Below are positions 40,454 through 51,430 of a stretch of DNA of 64,000 nt, in pieces. The notes below the pieces were generated by a model that did no database searches, was not told the origin of the DNA, and was given only the letters and a program-made list of their open reading frames with translations. Source of the stretch: Dendrolimus kikuchii (Eukaryota > Arthropoda > Insecta > Lepidoptera > Lasiocampidae). A program made the position numbers and the translations under genes. The stretch's first letter is position 1, and each line of letters opens with the position of its first letter. The stretch covers positions 5,037,001 to 5,101,000 of the forward strand of contig CM034398.1 of assembly GCA_019925095.2 (NCBI GenBank), in the 5' to 3' direction.

Positions 40454-41998
40454 TAATATAATATTAGTTGGAAGCCTCAAGTTTTTTTTTATTACATCGA
40501 AAACTAGAGAAAATAGCTTTAGAATAATAGTTGGAAATCAATCAATTATTCGCAGATGAAAGCAAATAATGCTAAAGACACTTCTTAGTTCCGGGTGAAG
40601 TTAAGATCGAGGGGATGGTGCATTAATCACGACGCGAGCTGGATGCGTCCCAGGCAGTGCGCATCGCTGCCTCCGATCGACTAAGATATGGGGCCACTAC
40701 TATAGCGGAACATTAAACGCTTCAGCGTGTTGTTTAGTGCTTTACTTTAATATTCAAATTAACTTGACATTAATATTGTATAATAAAAGTGAATTATTTA
40801 TTAATACTAATAAGATGTATGTCAGATTAGAGGAGTGTGGAAGGAAAAGACATTGTCTCCACCCCGAATAATTGGGAGACGGTAAAAGAAAAGAGAAAAA
40901 AAGAGAGATTAAAAGTGAATAATTAAGAGACAACAACATTATATTTCTCATAACTTGTACCAAATAAGAGTAATTGATTAATTTTAAATATTATAATGGT
41001 CACAAATATTCACATGTGTAATTAGAGAAACAGACATACCTACATAATATACACCAGACCATCTAATGTAACTCCATTTTATTTGAATAATTTTCATTTT
41101 ATCTGGTTTTATTTCATTCATCATCAACATTTCTAATGAAACTTATATTATTAAAAAGCTCTAATAAAATTCTAAGGCCAAATTCAGTTTATGTTTAATT
41201 ACTTAAAGATTAAAAATAATCTATAAACAAATAGCATAATGCGAGATATTATTTCAACACCGATTAAAGATATTAGATGCCACCATATGATATATATTAA
41301 TCTATTTTTGTCTGACATTAAAAGTGTATATGTGAAGGAATTGTGTAATTGGTTTGGGAATCATTACATACGCAAAAACCAAAACCCACCCTGAAATACT
41401 TGCATTTGTGTTAGAATACCAAATATTATTATTTAGAATTTAATAACATAAAAAACTATAAAATGACGACATTTGCGATCATTTGGTTATTTCCTTTACT
41501 CATCTTGATTTTTATAACGTTGCTAACTTTGCAAAACTATCCAAATAATATGTGTATAAACTGGTTTCGATTATAGCGACCGCTATGCACTGCCAGTATT
41601 TAAGTCGTAATTTTCAAGCTACCACATAGTAATATAATAGAAAAATCGCTCGTCCTCTGGCCATACCTCTCGAACAGAACTGGCTTGGCAAATGGGAGGC
41701 GGTATCAATCATTAGTCCGATATGTATCGCTCACACGACCAACCTACGGTTAGGCGGCACTTGGCGGCACTGTCAGGTGGATGGTTTACTGCGACTGGTA
41801 GCATGATAGCCGAAGTTTAGAGTCATATAAGTATGTGCATTTTGATCGTGTTTTATGAAAACACCATTTACATACACAAGTTTAGCTTACTGTGCTCGTG
41901 CTTTGCAGACGAGTGGCTAGATTTTTTCAGATATTAGAGCCTATAACACAGATTAATTAAATTGAATCAATTTGGATGCGAACACATATCAAAATAAA
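40454..41998. other. Unassigned spacer
   Basis: About 1.5 kb. 40590-40720 and 41640-41830 are GC-richer but show no convincing frame. The rest is AT-rich. Confidence 0.45.
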
Positions 41999-42355
41999 CT
42001 AGTGTTCGCCCAGTGGTCGAAATATGACAATAATTAATTTAAATTATAAGTTTGAACATTATTAAGGTTCTGTTGTCAAAGACTATACTTCTATAATCAC
42101 AGATTTCGCCAAGACTTGTTAATTTGACTTTAACAATAAACAAAAGAGTATAGATGCGCGTGTGTCAAATACATGGTAATGTGTAATGTATTTTTTATTG
42201 ATTTATTTATTGTTTATGCATATTTTTTTTAAATATTAGCATTCTGCACTCCTTCTCTATATAAACTATAAGTGTGCGAAATTTCATACTCCTCCGTCCG
42301 CGCAATTTTCATAAAAATGGGTACAAAGTTTTTGCTTCACGTATTAATATAATGA
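41999..42355 (-). mobile_element. H2 Helitron-like element
   Basis: Plus-strand A|CTAGTGTTCGCCCAGTGGTC at 41998/41999 and AATATAATGA|T at 42355/42356 give minus-strand TC...CTAG between A and T. Body as in 35093-35436. Noncoding. Confidence 0.8.
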
Positions 42356-42559
42356 TTCTAATATTTTTACATATTAAAGAGCAGGCGTTAAAATAACATC
42401 ACATCATCTAAATTTCAAAATATTACAATAGTAATAAATTTCAGACCATAATTAATGTGCTATTTGACTCGTACTTATACTTACTTATGACGTCATAAAT
42501 AGGTATGCTAGTACAAAATCTATGAGGGTGCGACGTTCTTTAATTTTATGAATGATATC

Positions 42560-42850
42560 TGAGTTGATTTGACTTTCCGCTCTCCTATTTAGTTGAAAGA
42601 CACTGCACTGAAAGGCCACGATGGTGCTTCGGCTTTTTTATCTAACTCAATTCCATTTATGGGCTCTTCACAGTGCGGGATCGCTGTGGAGAAGTCTGGG
42701 ACTTCTGGCTCAGATAGGCCAACAACACTTCGTTGTTTCTTTTTGCCAAGACGGCAGGATGAACATCTCAAACCCTATCAGACGGCGGCCTACTGACCTC
42801 ATTTCGGTCAATGTGATATATGGGCTTACTTCCAAACGTTAATAAAACTT
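42560..42850. other. GC-richer segment with frames on both strands
   Basis: Open frames of 60-73 codons on both strands, such as plus HDGASAFLSNSIPFMGSSQC and minus RSVVGLSEPEVPDFSTA. No motif is recognised and no second copy exists in the window. It could be an exon or an unlisted element. Confidence 0.3.
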
Positions 42851-42936
42851 CACAGTACGTGAAGCCTTAAATAAGTAATTATGGTTGTATTGTTATTGTA
42901 GGTACCCAATTTTGTTTCCAACGTTATATGTATTGT

Positions 42937-43215
42937 TATATATCCACGATGAAAGAATGACTAAACAGATATACAATGCAAAAGTGGATGGATGCAGAAG
43001 TCGTGGAAGGCCACGACACACCTTCCATGATCAAATTGATCGTGTACTAGCAGAAAGTGATGTCAGGAGCCTTAAGAACAGACGAGCGTGAATGACAAGA
43101 GTTATGAATGTCAAAGATGCAAGTGAGGTGTGTAAGAATAAGCCTGAATGGCGCTCTGTTGTTCGTGCGCAAGGGAACTGGCGTGAAGTTATGTATGTAT
43201 GTATGTATATATCCA
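42937..43215 (+). pseudogene. L-TGTA LINE 3' end, 259 bp, longest coding copy
   Basis: The insert 42947-43205 is flanked by TATATATCCA (42937-42946, 43206-43215). The plus frame reads DERMTKQIYNAKVDGCRSRG, RPRHTFHDQIDRVLAESDVR and SLKNRRA. A stop follows where other copies have Cys (TGA for TGC). The frame continues MTRVMNVKDASEVCKNKPEW before an 8-bp deletion shifts it. GRPR.T..DQ....L is typical of the last segment of RTE-like LINE proteins. Ends (TGTA)n. Confidence 0.8.
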
Positions 43216-44105
43216 GTGTCAGAATCTATCACATCTTCATTAGTTACAAATAGTTTAGTTGTGAATTGAATAACGTAGATTAAATTTAGATAAAAATACG
43301 TCGAAAGTGTCGAAACTGCTGTACTATTATTTATTAACCATTCTGATTTTTGTACTTTTGTATATGTAGTTTGATTGAAATTGGCTGAGGCTTGGGTAAA
43401 AGGTGAAAGTAATGAATAAATGTAACAAAACTAAGCTTAAACGTGTTTGTTATGAGGCCATAAATTTTTAAATAGAGGAAAAGTGAGGCAAACAAAAAGA
43501 GGTTAAAATTGCGACATTCTAATATAATTAATAAATAGAACAGTCTTATCTGGACAGGGGTCGATGTGTATCTTTTGTGGCCAAATGCGCGTATCTTGGC
43601 CCACATCAAGCCATATTTACATATTCGATGCATAACGCTTAGATCCAGGCGATTACACGTATTCCAGGGTTGTCTAATGTTACCACTGAATTTTTTTAGC
43701 ACTGATAAATAAAAATTCACAAGCAAGTTATATAAAACAAATGTGATTTAGAAATAGTTAATTACAAAATAAAAATTGTATTATTAATAAATTTGCGTAG
43801 GTCTTCCAACATTTCTTACAAGTTTTCAATTGTATATCGTTCACATCATACAAGGAAAAGGTAAGAAACAATATGAGCCCGTTATTTGAAACAAATAACA
43901 AAATAGAATAATAATTATAATTAGTTTATTGGACTAGTTTTGGAATGTATTGCATCATCACTCAATATCAGGTTAAACAGTGATCAAACGTAAACCTTTA
44001 AACCTATAACTATAATTAACTATACAAACCTTTAAAAAAGTATGAAAATAATAACAAGATATTTAGGAGAGTTGAAAGAGAAAAATATAATTATTTCCCT
44101 ATTAT
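43216..44105. other. Unassigned spacer
   Basis: About 0.9 kb. The 130-codon minus frame at 43334-43726 is AT-driven with no recognised domain. Confidence 0.45.
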
Positions 44106-44109
44106 ACCA

Positions 44110-44384
44110 TATGCATTTTATCACTACATCTTGTATATGTATATAACTTATGTGTATATTTGTATATATAGTATAATTATATATTTATTATTAAAATGTA
44201 AGTAATCGAACAATAATTATGTGTACCACCATCGCAACTCCTAATCAGCAATATTCTTGCTACGGGTTGTCTGGAAGAGATCGCTTTTTGCAATAAGACC
44301 GCCCTTTGTACATAATTAGAATAATACTAGTTCGTAAGTTTTCTGTAACGGTGTATATTAAAATGTTATCTATCTATCTATAGC
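44110..44384 (+). mobile_element. LINE 3' UTR with (TATC)n tail
   Basis: GGGTTGTCTGGAAGAGATCG, GCAATAAGACCGCCCTTTGT and GGTGTATATTAAAATGTTAT are followed by (CTAT)n at 44370-44383. The upstream ~125 bp match the window start in reverse. The polyadenylation hexamer is ATTAAA rather than AATAAA. Confidence 0.65.
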
Positions 44385-44392
44385 ATTTTTTT

Positions 44393-45022
44393 CTCTATTG
44401 AATAGTTTCGCGTATGACCAACATTGCACCTGATGTCAGGTGTAAATACAATCTAAGATGAAGCACGCTTACCAAAAAGATAACTGTTCTAGCGAGACTT
44501 TAATAAACCTAAATTATAAGTTTCGGAATAAACAGACGATCTAAAAGAGATCTGTGGCGAGGTAAATACAGCCGAAGTGCGCTCGGGAATGGTCGTTTGT
44601 TTTCGTGATATCTAACTCCGACGCCCCGCAGAACCCCGCCCGTAGCCGAGTCCTGGAGGACAGACAGTCTTGGGTATACCATTACGCCGTACGGCCGCAC
44701 GCAATCGCTCCCACGGCACGCGCCAGGGAAGCCTATTCATGCGAGTCAAAACAACGCGACGTTGCCGTCCAAATTATTATAGTTTAAGTGATTAAGTACC
44801 TAAGGCTCATGTAAACAGTTATTTCTAATATATACAATTCAGTTTAGAATATATGATCGTTTAATTTTACCGACACCCATAGATCTATTCTTCAGCGATG
44901 CGTATGATGTAAGTTGAAGCATAACGTTTCATCCGCTCCGTGTATCATGTATCGGTGGCATGAGCTCGTACGTCTGATTGTCCGGTGGTAAAAAGGTGGG
45001 AGAGGAATCAATGAAAGCATAA
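44393..45022 (-). pseudogene. LINE 3' end split by ~350 bp
   Basis: 44393-44520 and 44880-45022 match successive parts of the LINE at 17145-17450 (GCACCTGATGTCAG; GCATAACGTTTCATCCGCTC; GTCCGGTGGT). The block 44521-44879 between them is unlike the 17-kb copy and partly GC-rich (ACGCCGTACGGCCGCACGCA), so it is an insertion or a replaced segment. It has no recognised frame. Confidence 0.6.
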
Positions 45023-45554
45023 GGTTTCTATTTTTATAAAAATGGTTTCGATAATTTTAACTTATTACGGCAGTGGTCGTTTTCATAGACATGTGCTGGC
45101 CCTTTTGACAAAATTTCGTCTTTGTTTTAAATAATTCGATTTATTCGAGCAAATATGGGGGCGAATTCATTAGATACACAACTTTAAAAAATATATATAG
45201 AGTTCATGATTATTTTATAGACGAGACAACCCTAGACTAGGTATGCGGTGTTGCAAGTACGCAATACCTACAAAAATAAGGATCGACTTCGGTAATGAAT
45301 AATTGGTTCTGCGATTAGTTATGAGATGTATTTCAGTATTATAAATGATGTGTAATTTTTAATTCTTTTTCTATATCTAGATAACAGTAATCGTTTCATA
45401 ATATTTTTACTTCAATGTGTGCTTAGTGCGAGTTTTTTGACTTCACGTTCTAGTTACCCAAATTTTGTATAACACGATATAGGTGTCCCTTCACACGACA
45501 CGAGATAGCGTTAAGCATTCCCATAAAAAAAAGTAAAAAAAACTCCAGGTGGAT
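45023..45554. other. Unassigned spacer
   Basis: Nothing recognisable. Confidence 0.45.
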
Positions 45555-45555
45555 G

Positions 45556-45794
45556 CTAGGTGGTAGGGTATTTGCCCGTCTGGGTGGCTACCACCCCTGG
45601 TCCGGAGTATGCCGCCATAAGAACCTTGAGTTGTATTCCGGCATTAGTGACCAGGTTCCAGTCTCCCTTAAGAGAACAGCAGCGCATTTGTAGCACCTTT
45701 GGTGTTGCAAATATCCATAGGCGATGGTAACCGCTTTCCATCAAGTGGGCCCTCTGCCTGTCTGCTGAACTCCTGCAACAAAAATAAAAAAAAG
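45556..45794 (+). mobile_element. S retroposon, 5'-truncated
   Basis: From AGGTGGTAGGGTATTTGCCC to CTCCTGCAACAAAAATAAAA. Begins within a few bases of the same internal point as the copies at 667, 23487 and 54021. Confidence 0.8.
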
Positions 45795-45809
45795 AATAGC
45801 AACCGAATA

Positions 45810-46014
45810 ATCATCTCTAATTTCTTCTGTTTGTCTGTATGTCACTGAACTCCGCCTAAACGATTGGACCGATTTTAGTGTTGGTTTTTTTGTATATATT
45901 CGTATGGGTTCTCATGATGTCTTAAATTCACAATTGGATCCGGTAGATGACGCTGGATTCGGGTTCTTGAGTTTCATTTCTTTAGAGCTGGACAACGTTT
46001 ACTGGGCCCACTAG
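45810..46014 (+). mobile_element. H4 Helitron-like element
   Basis: Contains ACTCCGCCTAAACGATTGGA, GGATCCGGTAGATGACGCTG and GACAACGTTTACTGGGCCCA, ending CTAG at 46011-46014. The order matches 50045-50257. The 5' edge is uncertain and the base after CTAG is C. Confidence 0.5.
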
Positions 46015-46089
46015 CTATTCTATAATATCTTTTTGTTACACTCTAAATTTGATAGGTTCTATGTTTAATGTGGTGCATCAATTAACCTT

Positions 46090-47090
46090 GGAACATTAAG
46101 TAAATAAATCAAATGTCATTTACATCAACTTTTCCGTGCCATTCTTTTTGTTCCAAACTCATAATAACCTCAGACAGGAAATACAGCAATGCAAAAAGCA
46201 ACCTCAGGAATGTTCTAAACAAATTCCTTCGGCTTCCTATCAATACAATAAAATTTGTTGGCGGCTTCCGTGGGCGAAGGCTACCTGACAAGCCTTACAG
46301 AGTCGTTTCTTACTCGGACCGAATGAATTACATTTTCCGAATGTTTCCACCAGTCGTCGCTTGTAAATATTTATCGCGTATCGCCGTCGTGTCTGTGGCT
46401 GTAAACACTTGATGAATGACTCTGAGAGTGCATACGTACTTCAATATTAAAGCACGGCCGCACATTGGAATCAACTTTGCGTCCAAGCTTGGCTCCAACT
46501 TGAAATGGCCAATATTGAACCAATCTACTACACCACACATTGACTTCAATACCAACTTTGTACCTAAATACTGGAAATAGACAAGGGCATTGGACCTGTC
46601 CCACTTACGGAAGTAAAAGACTATGAACGATAACTCATTTGCACTAGCGATTTACGCATATGGTTTAGGCACACATGTATATTATTTGCATCGTACAAGA
46701 AAACTAAAGAAAAGGCGGTGATGGACGATTAACAGTAGCCGCAATTTGGGACGAATGATAGTCCAATGTGTGTCCTTTTTACCTTTTCGTTCCCCTCATA
46801 TTTGAGCTTATTTCAGACATAGACTCGTTGTGCGTCGGTATTGAACATCGGGCAGTGATTGGACGCAATATTCACATTGTATCCAAAGACTCATCCACAC
46901 TTTGGAGTATTGGCCGCAATACTGTACATTGGTGAAATAGCACTTATGTGTGACCGCAGTATAAAGTGTAATTTCTTCTCAATCATCAATCGCGGCGAGA
47001 TATTCTTTGTGCTCTACAAGTTTGTTTATCTACGTCCTTATATCTCTGAAGGAGGTCGGAAGGAGGCTGAAAAGGAACTTTAGCACCATT
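46090..47090 (+). other. Possible decayed DNA-transposon gene region
   Basis: Mixed-composition frames occur: 46113-46412 (NLRNVLNKFLRLPINTIKFV) and, near 46635-46745, NSFALAIYAYGLGTHVYYLH, KLKKRR, stop, WTINSSRN. The run of basic residues before a W-W-like pair (here stop-W) and N/R resembles the N-terminus of PIF/Harbinger transposases (R.RRWWV.....R), but this is weak. CGGCCGCACATTGGA-like and TCCAATGTGTG/TCCACACTTTGG blocks repeat in inverted order at 46455-46940, as expected of a TIR element. Confidence 0.3.
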
Positions 47091-47567
47091 AGAGCCCACG
47101 CTCGTCAGATTATGAACTTAGCAATAATATGTCATAAAACATTACAGTCATGGATGGATATTTGACTGTTTAAATTTAATTTTATATAAATAAGTATAAA
47201 AAAATGTATAAAAAAGAAAAAAATTTACTACCTATGTATACTCTGGGGGTTGACTTATATTGTGTGGTGCGTCTATGATTTTACCCCATTGGATGGGGTG
47301 ACACAGCACTGGCGATAACCCGTGGTCTATCGCCATGCGGGAGCTAGGCTCGACCACTTGAAAAGGAAGTACAAAATAAGACGACAAGTATCTCGATGTA
47401 ATTATTGCTTAATTAATTTAATATTAAACTTAAGACAATGTATACAGAAATGTTAACTGCTACGTATAAATATGTAAAACATAAACATGTTCTTAGCTAG
47501 ATGCATCTCCGAAGGTTTTCTGTATAGACAGATTTTGACACGTGCATGGACTACTCACTTTTAACAT
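47091..47567. other. Unassigned spacer
   Basis: Nothing recognisable. Confidence 0.45.
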
Positions 47568-47608
47568 TGCTAATTATATAGCAATAAATAATTGCTATAT
47601 AATTAGCA
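47568..47608. repeat. Perfect 18-bp hairpin next to a SINE
   Basis: Arms TGCTAATTATATAGCAAT (47568-47585) and its reverse complement (47591-47608), 5-nt loop AAATA. The right arm abuts the T2 SINE start. Confidence 0.85.
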
Positions 47609-47858
47609 TTGACGGCCTCTGTGGTTGAGCGGGCTAAGCCTTTGCCGGCCTACCTCACTGCAACGCAGACGCTCCGGGTTCGATTCCTGGTATAGTAAAT
47701 TTCGGAAACGTATTTTCTCCGTTATTTACTATGGTCTGGGTGTCTGAGATCGGCCCCAGAGTAGTCCGTTGTATATTACCCATAACACAAGCGTGACTTG
47801 CTTAATTTGGGGATATACAATGTGTGTGTTTGTCTGCCGATTATTTAAAAAAAAAAAG
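47609..47858 (+). mobile_element. T2 tRNA-derived SINE, best copy
   Basis: Head GTGGTTGAGCGGGCTAAGCC (47621-47640, box A) and GGGTTCGATTCC (47676-47687, near-perfect box B). Body: TATGGTCTGGGTGTCTGAG, CCCCAGAGTAGTCCGTTGTA, GACTTGCTTAATTTGGGGAT. It ends near an A-run. Box spacing suits RNA polymerase III. Confidence 0.8.
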
Positions 47859-47859
47859 A

Positions 47860-48336
47860 AAATCCATGTACGTGACATAACATATACCTATACCTATACA
47901 CCTTGCGAATCAAAATTTTTAAAAAGCCAAAGGTAGGTAATGTAATTTGCCGTCTCTTTTCCTCCTAACTTGTTTAATTGAGTAGAAAGATCCATCTTCA
48001 ACCTGAAGGCAGCTTTGAACTATCACAGTTGAAACTCGTACATATTACTAACAAACATTAAATCTTTCTAACAGACAGAAACCGGCTGACTCGTCAAGTT
48101 GGAGATAAGAATTCGCTAACGATCCTAGGATATTAATATACAAGTCGTGACTGACGACCGTGCGTGTGTTCGCTGTGACGTAACATCTCGTACAGTATTT
48201 AATGGTACATCGAACTGTCATTTCCATTGATAGATACGACACGTAATGAAGCAGTTTGTTAGTTGTAAGCTCGGGTCTACACCTGTATCGTTTGGTCGAT
48301 CCGATCGTCGTTACGTTACATGGTGACGTAGGTACC
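47860..48336. other. Unassigned spacer
   Basis: No supported gene. 48290-48336 contains TGGTGACGTAGGTACC, similar to the right end of the adjacent MITE. Confidence 0.45.
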
Positions 48337-48340
48337 TTAA

Positions 48341-48577
48341 CCCGCCATTTGTGACGTCAAATTGACTTATACCCTTGGTGACGCCGGTTTCACGCTTCGG
48401 GTTGACAACAAAAGTCTATTAACGGTTCCCGCTTTGCTGCTCCGGAATAGGCCACTGGTGGAGGGCGTAAAGCTAGGAAGCTATTAAAATCGCAACGTCA
48501 ATTGATAACGGGCTAAAAAGTTATTCGACTTTTTCGTACCACCCGGTCTCTCAAACAGGTACGTCACCAATGTCGGG
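48341..48577. mobile_element. piggyBac-like MITE
   Basis: TTAA stands on both sides (48337-48340, 48578-48581). The element starts CCCGCCATTTGTGACGT and ends with the inverted CGTCACCAATGTCGGG, 15 of 17 bases matching. TTAA targets with CCC...GGG termini are the piggyBac signature. It is 237 bp with no transposase. Confidence 0.65.
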
Positions 48578-48694
48578 TTAATGTATAAACTAACGAGGCT
48601 GTGTCTTTATATCATTGTAAATGTAACATGGGATTAAAGGGAAGTTTCTAAGAATGTTATAAGATTACTTTCATATTCTTCTTGTTATAAATAA

Positions 48695-49164
48695 GCACAC
48701 GCACACGCACACGCACACGCACACGCACACGCACACGCACACGCACACGCACACGCACACGCACACGCACACGCACACGCACACGCACACGCACACGCAC
48801 ACGCACACGCACACGCACACGCACACGCACACGCACACGCACACGCACACGCACACGCACACGCACACGCACACGCACACGCACACGCACACGCACACGC
48901 ACACGCACACGCACACGCACACGCACACGCACACGCACACGCACACGCACACGCACACGCACACGCCCACGCCCACGCACACGCACACGCACACGCACAC
49001 GCACACGCACACGCCCACGCACACGCACACGCACACGCACACGCACACGCACACGCACACGCACACGCACACGCACACGCGCACGCGCACGCACACGCAC
49101 ACGCACACGCACACGCACACGCACACGCACACGCACACGCACACGCACACGCACACGCACACAC
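48695..49164. repeat. (CACACG)n array, ~78 units
   Basis: About 470 bp of a 6-bp unit with rare variants (CACGCC at ~48964-48973 and 49011; GCGCACGCG near 49079). Every step alternates pyrimidine and purine. The three ~169-codon frames here (Arg-Val, Cys-Val, Ala-Cys repeats) are artefacts. Confidence 0.95.
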
Positions 49165-49236
49165 ACTCACACACACACATTCACACACCACACACACTCA
49201 CACACACACTCACACACACTCACACACACACACACA
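49165..49236. repeat. (CA)n / (CACACT)n microsatellite
   Basis: Continues the array as CA repeats with T-containing variants. Confidence 0.9.
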
Positions 49237-49666
49237 AACTCTTATAGACATTTCGTTTAATGTTGTGTTAAATGTATTTGATGTTATTATTGTGTTTACA
49301 TTAAGGGAGAGGTCACTAGCCCCTATAAAATACAGTGCAAACAGTCTGATCAATGTATAAGTTTCAAATAAATAAATAAAACTAAATAAATAATTCATGT
49401 CATTGTCGATAAATTTACTCGATGGCCTGAGGCATAACTTAATAGGTACGGGACTGAAATATACATTTCATATCGAATTACCTCATAGTCAAAAGTCAAC
49501 ATAGAATGCATGTAAACATTTAGCGAACAACAGTTTCAAATAGTTTCCAACACCAAATTGAGCTTTAGATGATGACTTTTCATCACCAATAAATGACACG
49601 TATTTTTAGTTATGTATGTGTCTTGTTGTCTAGTTGTGTATGTCATGTATGTAGTTATGTGTGTAT
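49237..49666. other. Unassigned spacer
   Basis: Nothing recognisable. Confidence 0.45.
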
Positions 49667-49950
49667 AAGTCGTGGTCGCGTAATAGCTAGCGCACGCGTC
49701 CCATACTCAAAGAGCGCGGGTTCGACGCCGGCCGGAACACATGCACTACTTAGGCAGTTTTCTGATCTAATGTACATATTGTTACAATTACCACGTGCTA
49801 ACAACGGCAAAGAAAAACATTGTGATGCAACCTGGACATCGATTTAACCGATGTGTCAAACCTGCCAAGCCGCCTTGGACAAGCGTGACGGGAATACTGT
49901 CCGTTCCCCTATAATGGGAGGGCCGAGCCCAGCAGTGGGCTGTTATTATA
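49667..49950 (+). mobile_element. T1 tRNA-derived SINE
   Basis: Head AAGTCGTGGTCGCGTAATAG with box A-like sequence and GGGTTCGACGCC as box B. The body matches 32614-32917 through CACGTGCTAACAACGGCAAA, AACCTGCCAAGCCGCCTTGG and CCCAGCAGTGGGCTGTTATT. The frames crossing it are shadows. Confidence 0.8.
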
Positions 49951-50044
49951 TATTTTTATTATATGTATGTGTACATCCTACCTTTATCATCAGGTGGACC
50001 AACTGCCAGATATATTTCTGGTATCGAAACCCTCAAATATAAAC

Positions 50045-50257
50045 ATAATATTAATATATATAAATTACGTGTCACGTTGTTTGTCCGCGATGGACTCCTA
50101 AACTACTTGACCGATTTTAATTTAATTTGCACACTGTGTGCAGTTTGATCCGACTTGAAAGATAGGATAGCTTACATTTGGACCCGGTAGGTGGCGCTGG
50201 AATCGGATTCTAAATTTTATTTCTTCAGGGCAGAACAACGTCTGCCGGGACAGCTAG
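50045..50257 (+). mobile_element. H4 Helitron-like element
   Basis: AATTACGTGTCACGTTGTTT, GGACCCGGTAGGTGGCGCTG, then GCCGGGACAGCTAG|T. The 3' end obeys the Helitron rule; the 5' end was placed by comparison with 45810 and is approximate. Confidence 0.6.
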
Positions 50258-50935
50258 TTATATATATCTTTTTTTAAATCATTTCTGTAGACAATGAGGG
50301 GAGAATGTAATACAATCTAAAATCAATATCAAATGAATTTAAAGTCCAAACATTACATTTTAAAATGTTTATTGATCCGAGAACACGCTTAAAAAAAACG
50401 ATTAGTATTGCCAGTAATAAAAAATGTCCGCGCAAAAACACCGCGTCGCAACCGATCTCATGCCATCACGTCATAATTTCCTTTTACAACGTATTTATAT
50501 TGCTCATGAAATTTATATTTTATTATAGCTTCCTATAGAAGAACGAAAATAGCTTTCAACGTCGAATAGGTGTAAAGAAAGCGTCCATCGATCATTGTTT
50601 GATGGATGTGCCTCGTGGCGACTGGCAACACATCCGTACAGGTGCAGAAAAGTCAACATAACACTGATAAAAAAAGGACTGGCGTCGAATACCATACGCT
50701 AGATTTAATTCAAGCTTTACCGGCTTTTTTAACCGACTTTAAAATAAGGAGGAGTTTCTCAATTTATCGTGTAAATATATGTGTTTTTTATGTATGTTTA
50801 GCCATGACGTTTTTATTTCTGAACTAATTTTGTTGATTCTTTTTGCGTTGCATAAACTACATCTTCAAGATATTTTCGTATAAATTTCATTGCAATTGAA
50901 AATCATATAAACTTGAATGTGAATAATGAGTTTTA
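50258..50935. other. Unassigned spacer
   Basis: About 0.7 kb. 50580-50700 is slightly GC-richer, without a recognised frame. Confidence 0.45.
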
Positions 50936-51247
50936 TTTTTTATTGCAGGAGATCAGCAGACAGGCAGACGGCCCACTTGATGGAAAGCGGTTACCATCAC
51001 CTATGGACATTTGCAACACCAAAGGTGCTACAAATGCGCTGCTGCTCTCTTTAAGGGAGACTGGAACCTGGTCACTACTGCCGGAACACAACTCAAGGTT
51101 GTTATGGCGACATACTTTAGACCAGGGGTGGTAGACCATCCAGTCGGGCAGATGCCCTACCACCTGGCTGTGGGTTGTTAAGTCGCCTCTTACGACAGGC
51201 CGCCCGGCCGCAGGAAATCGTATTCTTTCTCCGTTCCTGCACGGATA
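50936..51247 (-). mobile_element. S retroposon, full length
   Basis: Complete from the T-run plus ATTGCAGGAGATCAGCAGAC to TCCGTTCCTGCACGGATA. A K element follows directly at its 5' end. Confidence 0.85.
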
Positions 51248-51249
51248 TT

Positions 51250-51430
51250 CTAGCAAAAAGAAACCAACTTTAAGAGTAACTAAAAAGCATAAAACAAATA
51301 TTTTACGATCTTGAGTCGGTGACAAGTAAAATATAAAAGACAGCAACAAAATTTCAAAATGCACCGACTTCAAGGTGTACAAAATATTTGTTCTATGCTT
51401 TTAGTTACTCAAGTCGATTTCTTTTTTGTT
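51250..51430. repeat. Family K foldback element
   Basis: AGAAACCAACTTTAAGAGTA, ATCTTGAGTCGGTGAC, CACCGACTTCAAGGTGTAC and TTACTCAAGTCGATTTC alternate in inverted order around two ACAAATATTTT-type centres. Same plan as 16440-16600. Confidence 0.55.

Noticed and set aside
40119..40461. Recurring 80-100-codon frames such as MESGYHRLWTFATPK.. and its antisense partner
   Set aside because: They recur in every S copy on both strands, start and stop at repeat boundaries, and carry frameshifts between copies. They are shadows of the retroposon.
43334..43726. 130-codon minus frame
   Set aside because: Rich in Phe, Leu, Ile and Lys as expected of AT-rich DNA, no domain, no splice support.
47609..47700. 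Possible tRNA gene (good box A and B)
   Set aside because: The acceptor and anticodon stems do not pair and the sequence continues into the T2 SINE body seen in four copies.
48695..49164. Telomeric or subtelomeric repeat
   Set aside because: The usual insect telomere unit is TTAGG; CACACG is unrelated and no TTAGG run occurs.
48657..49197. Three overlapping ~169-codon open frames (Arg-Val, Cys-Val and Ala-Cys repeats)
   Set aside because: They are translations of the (CACACG)n array in three frames; a 6-bp repeat without stops is open in every frame.
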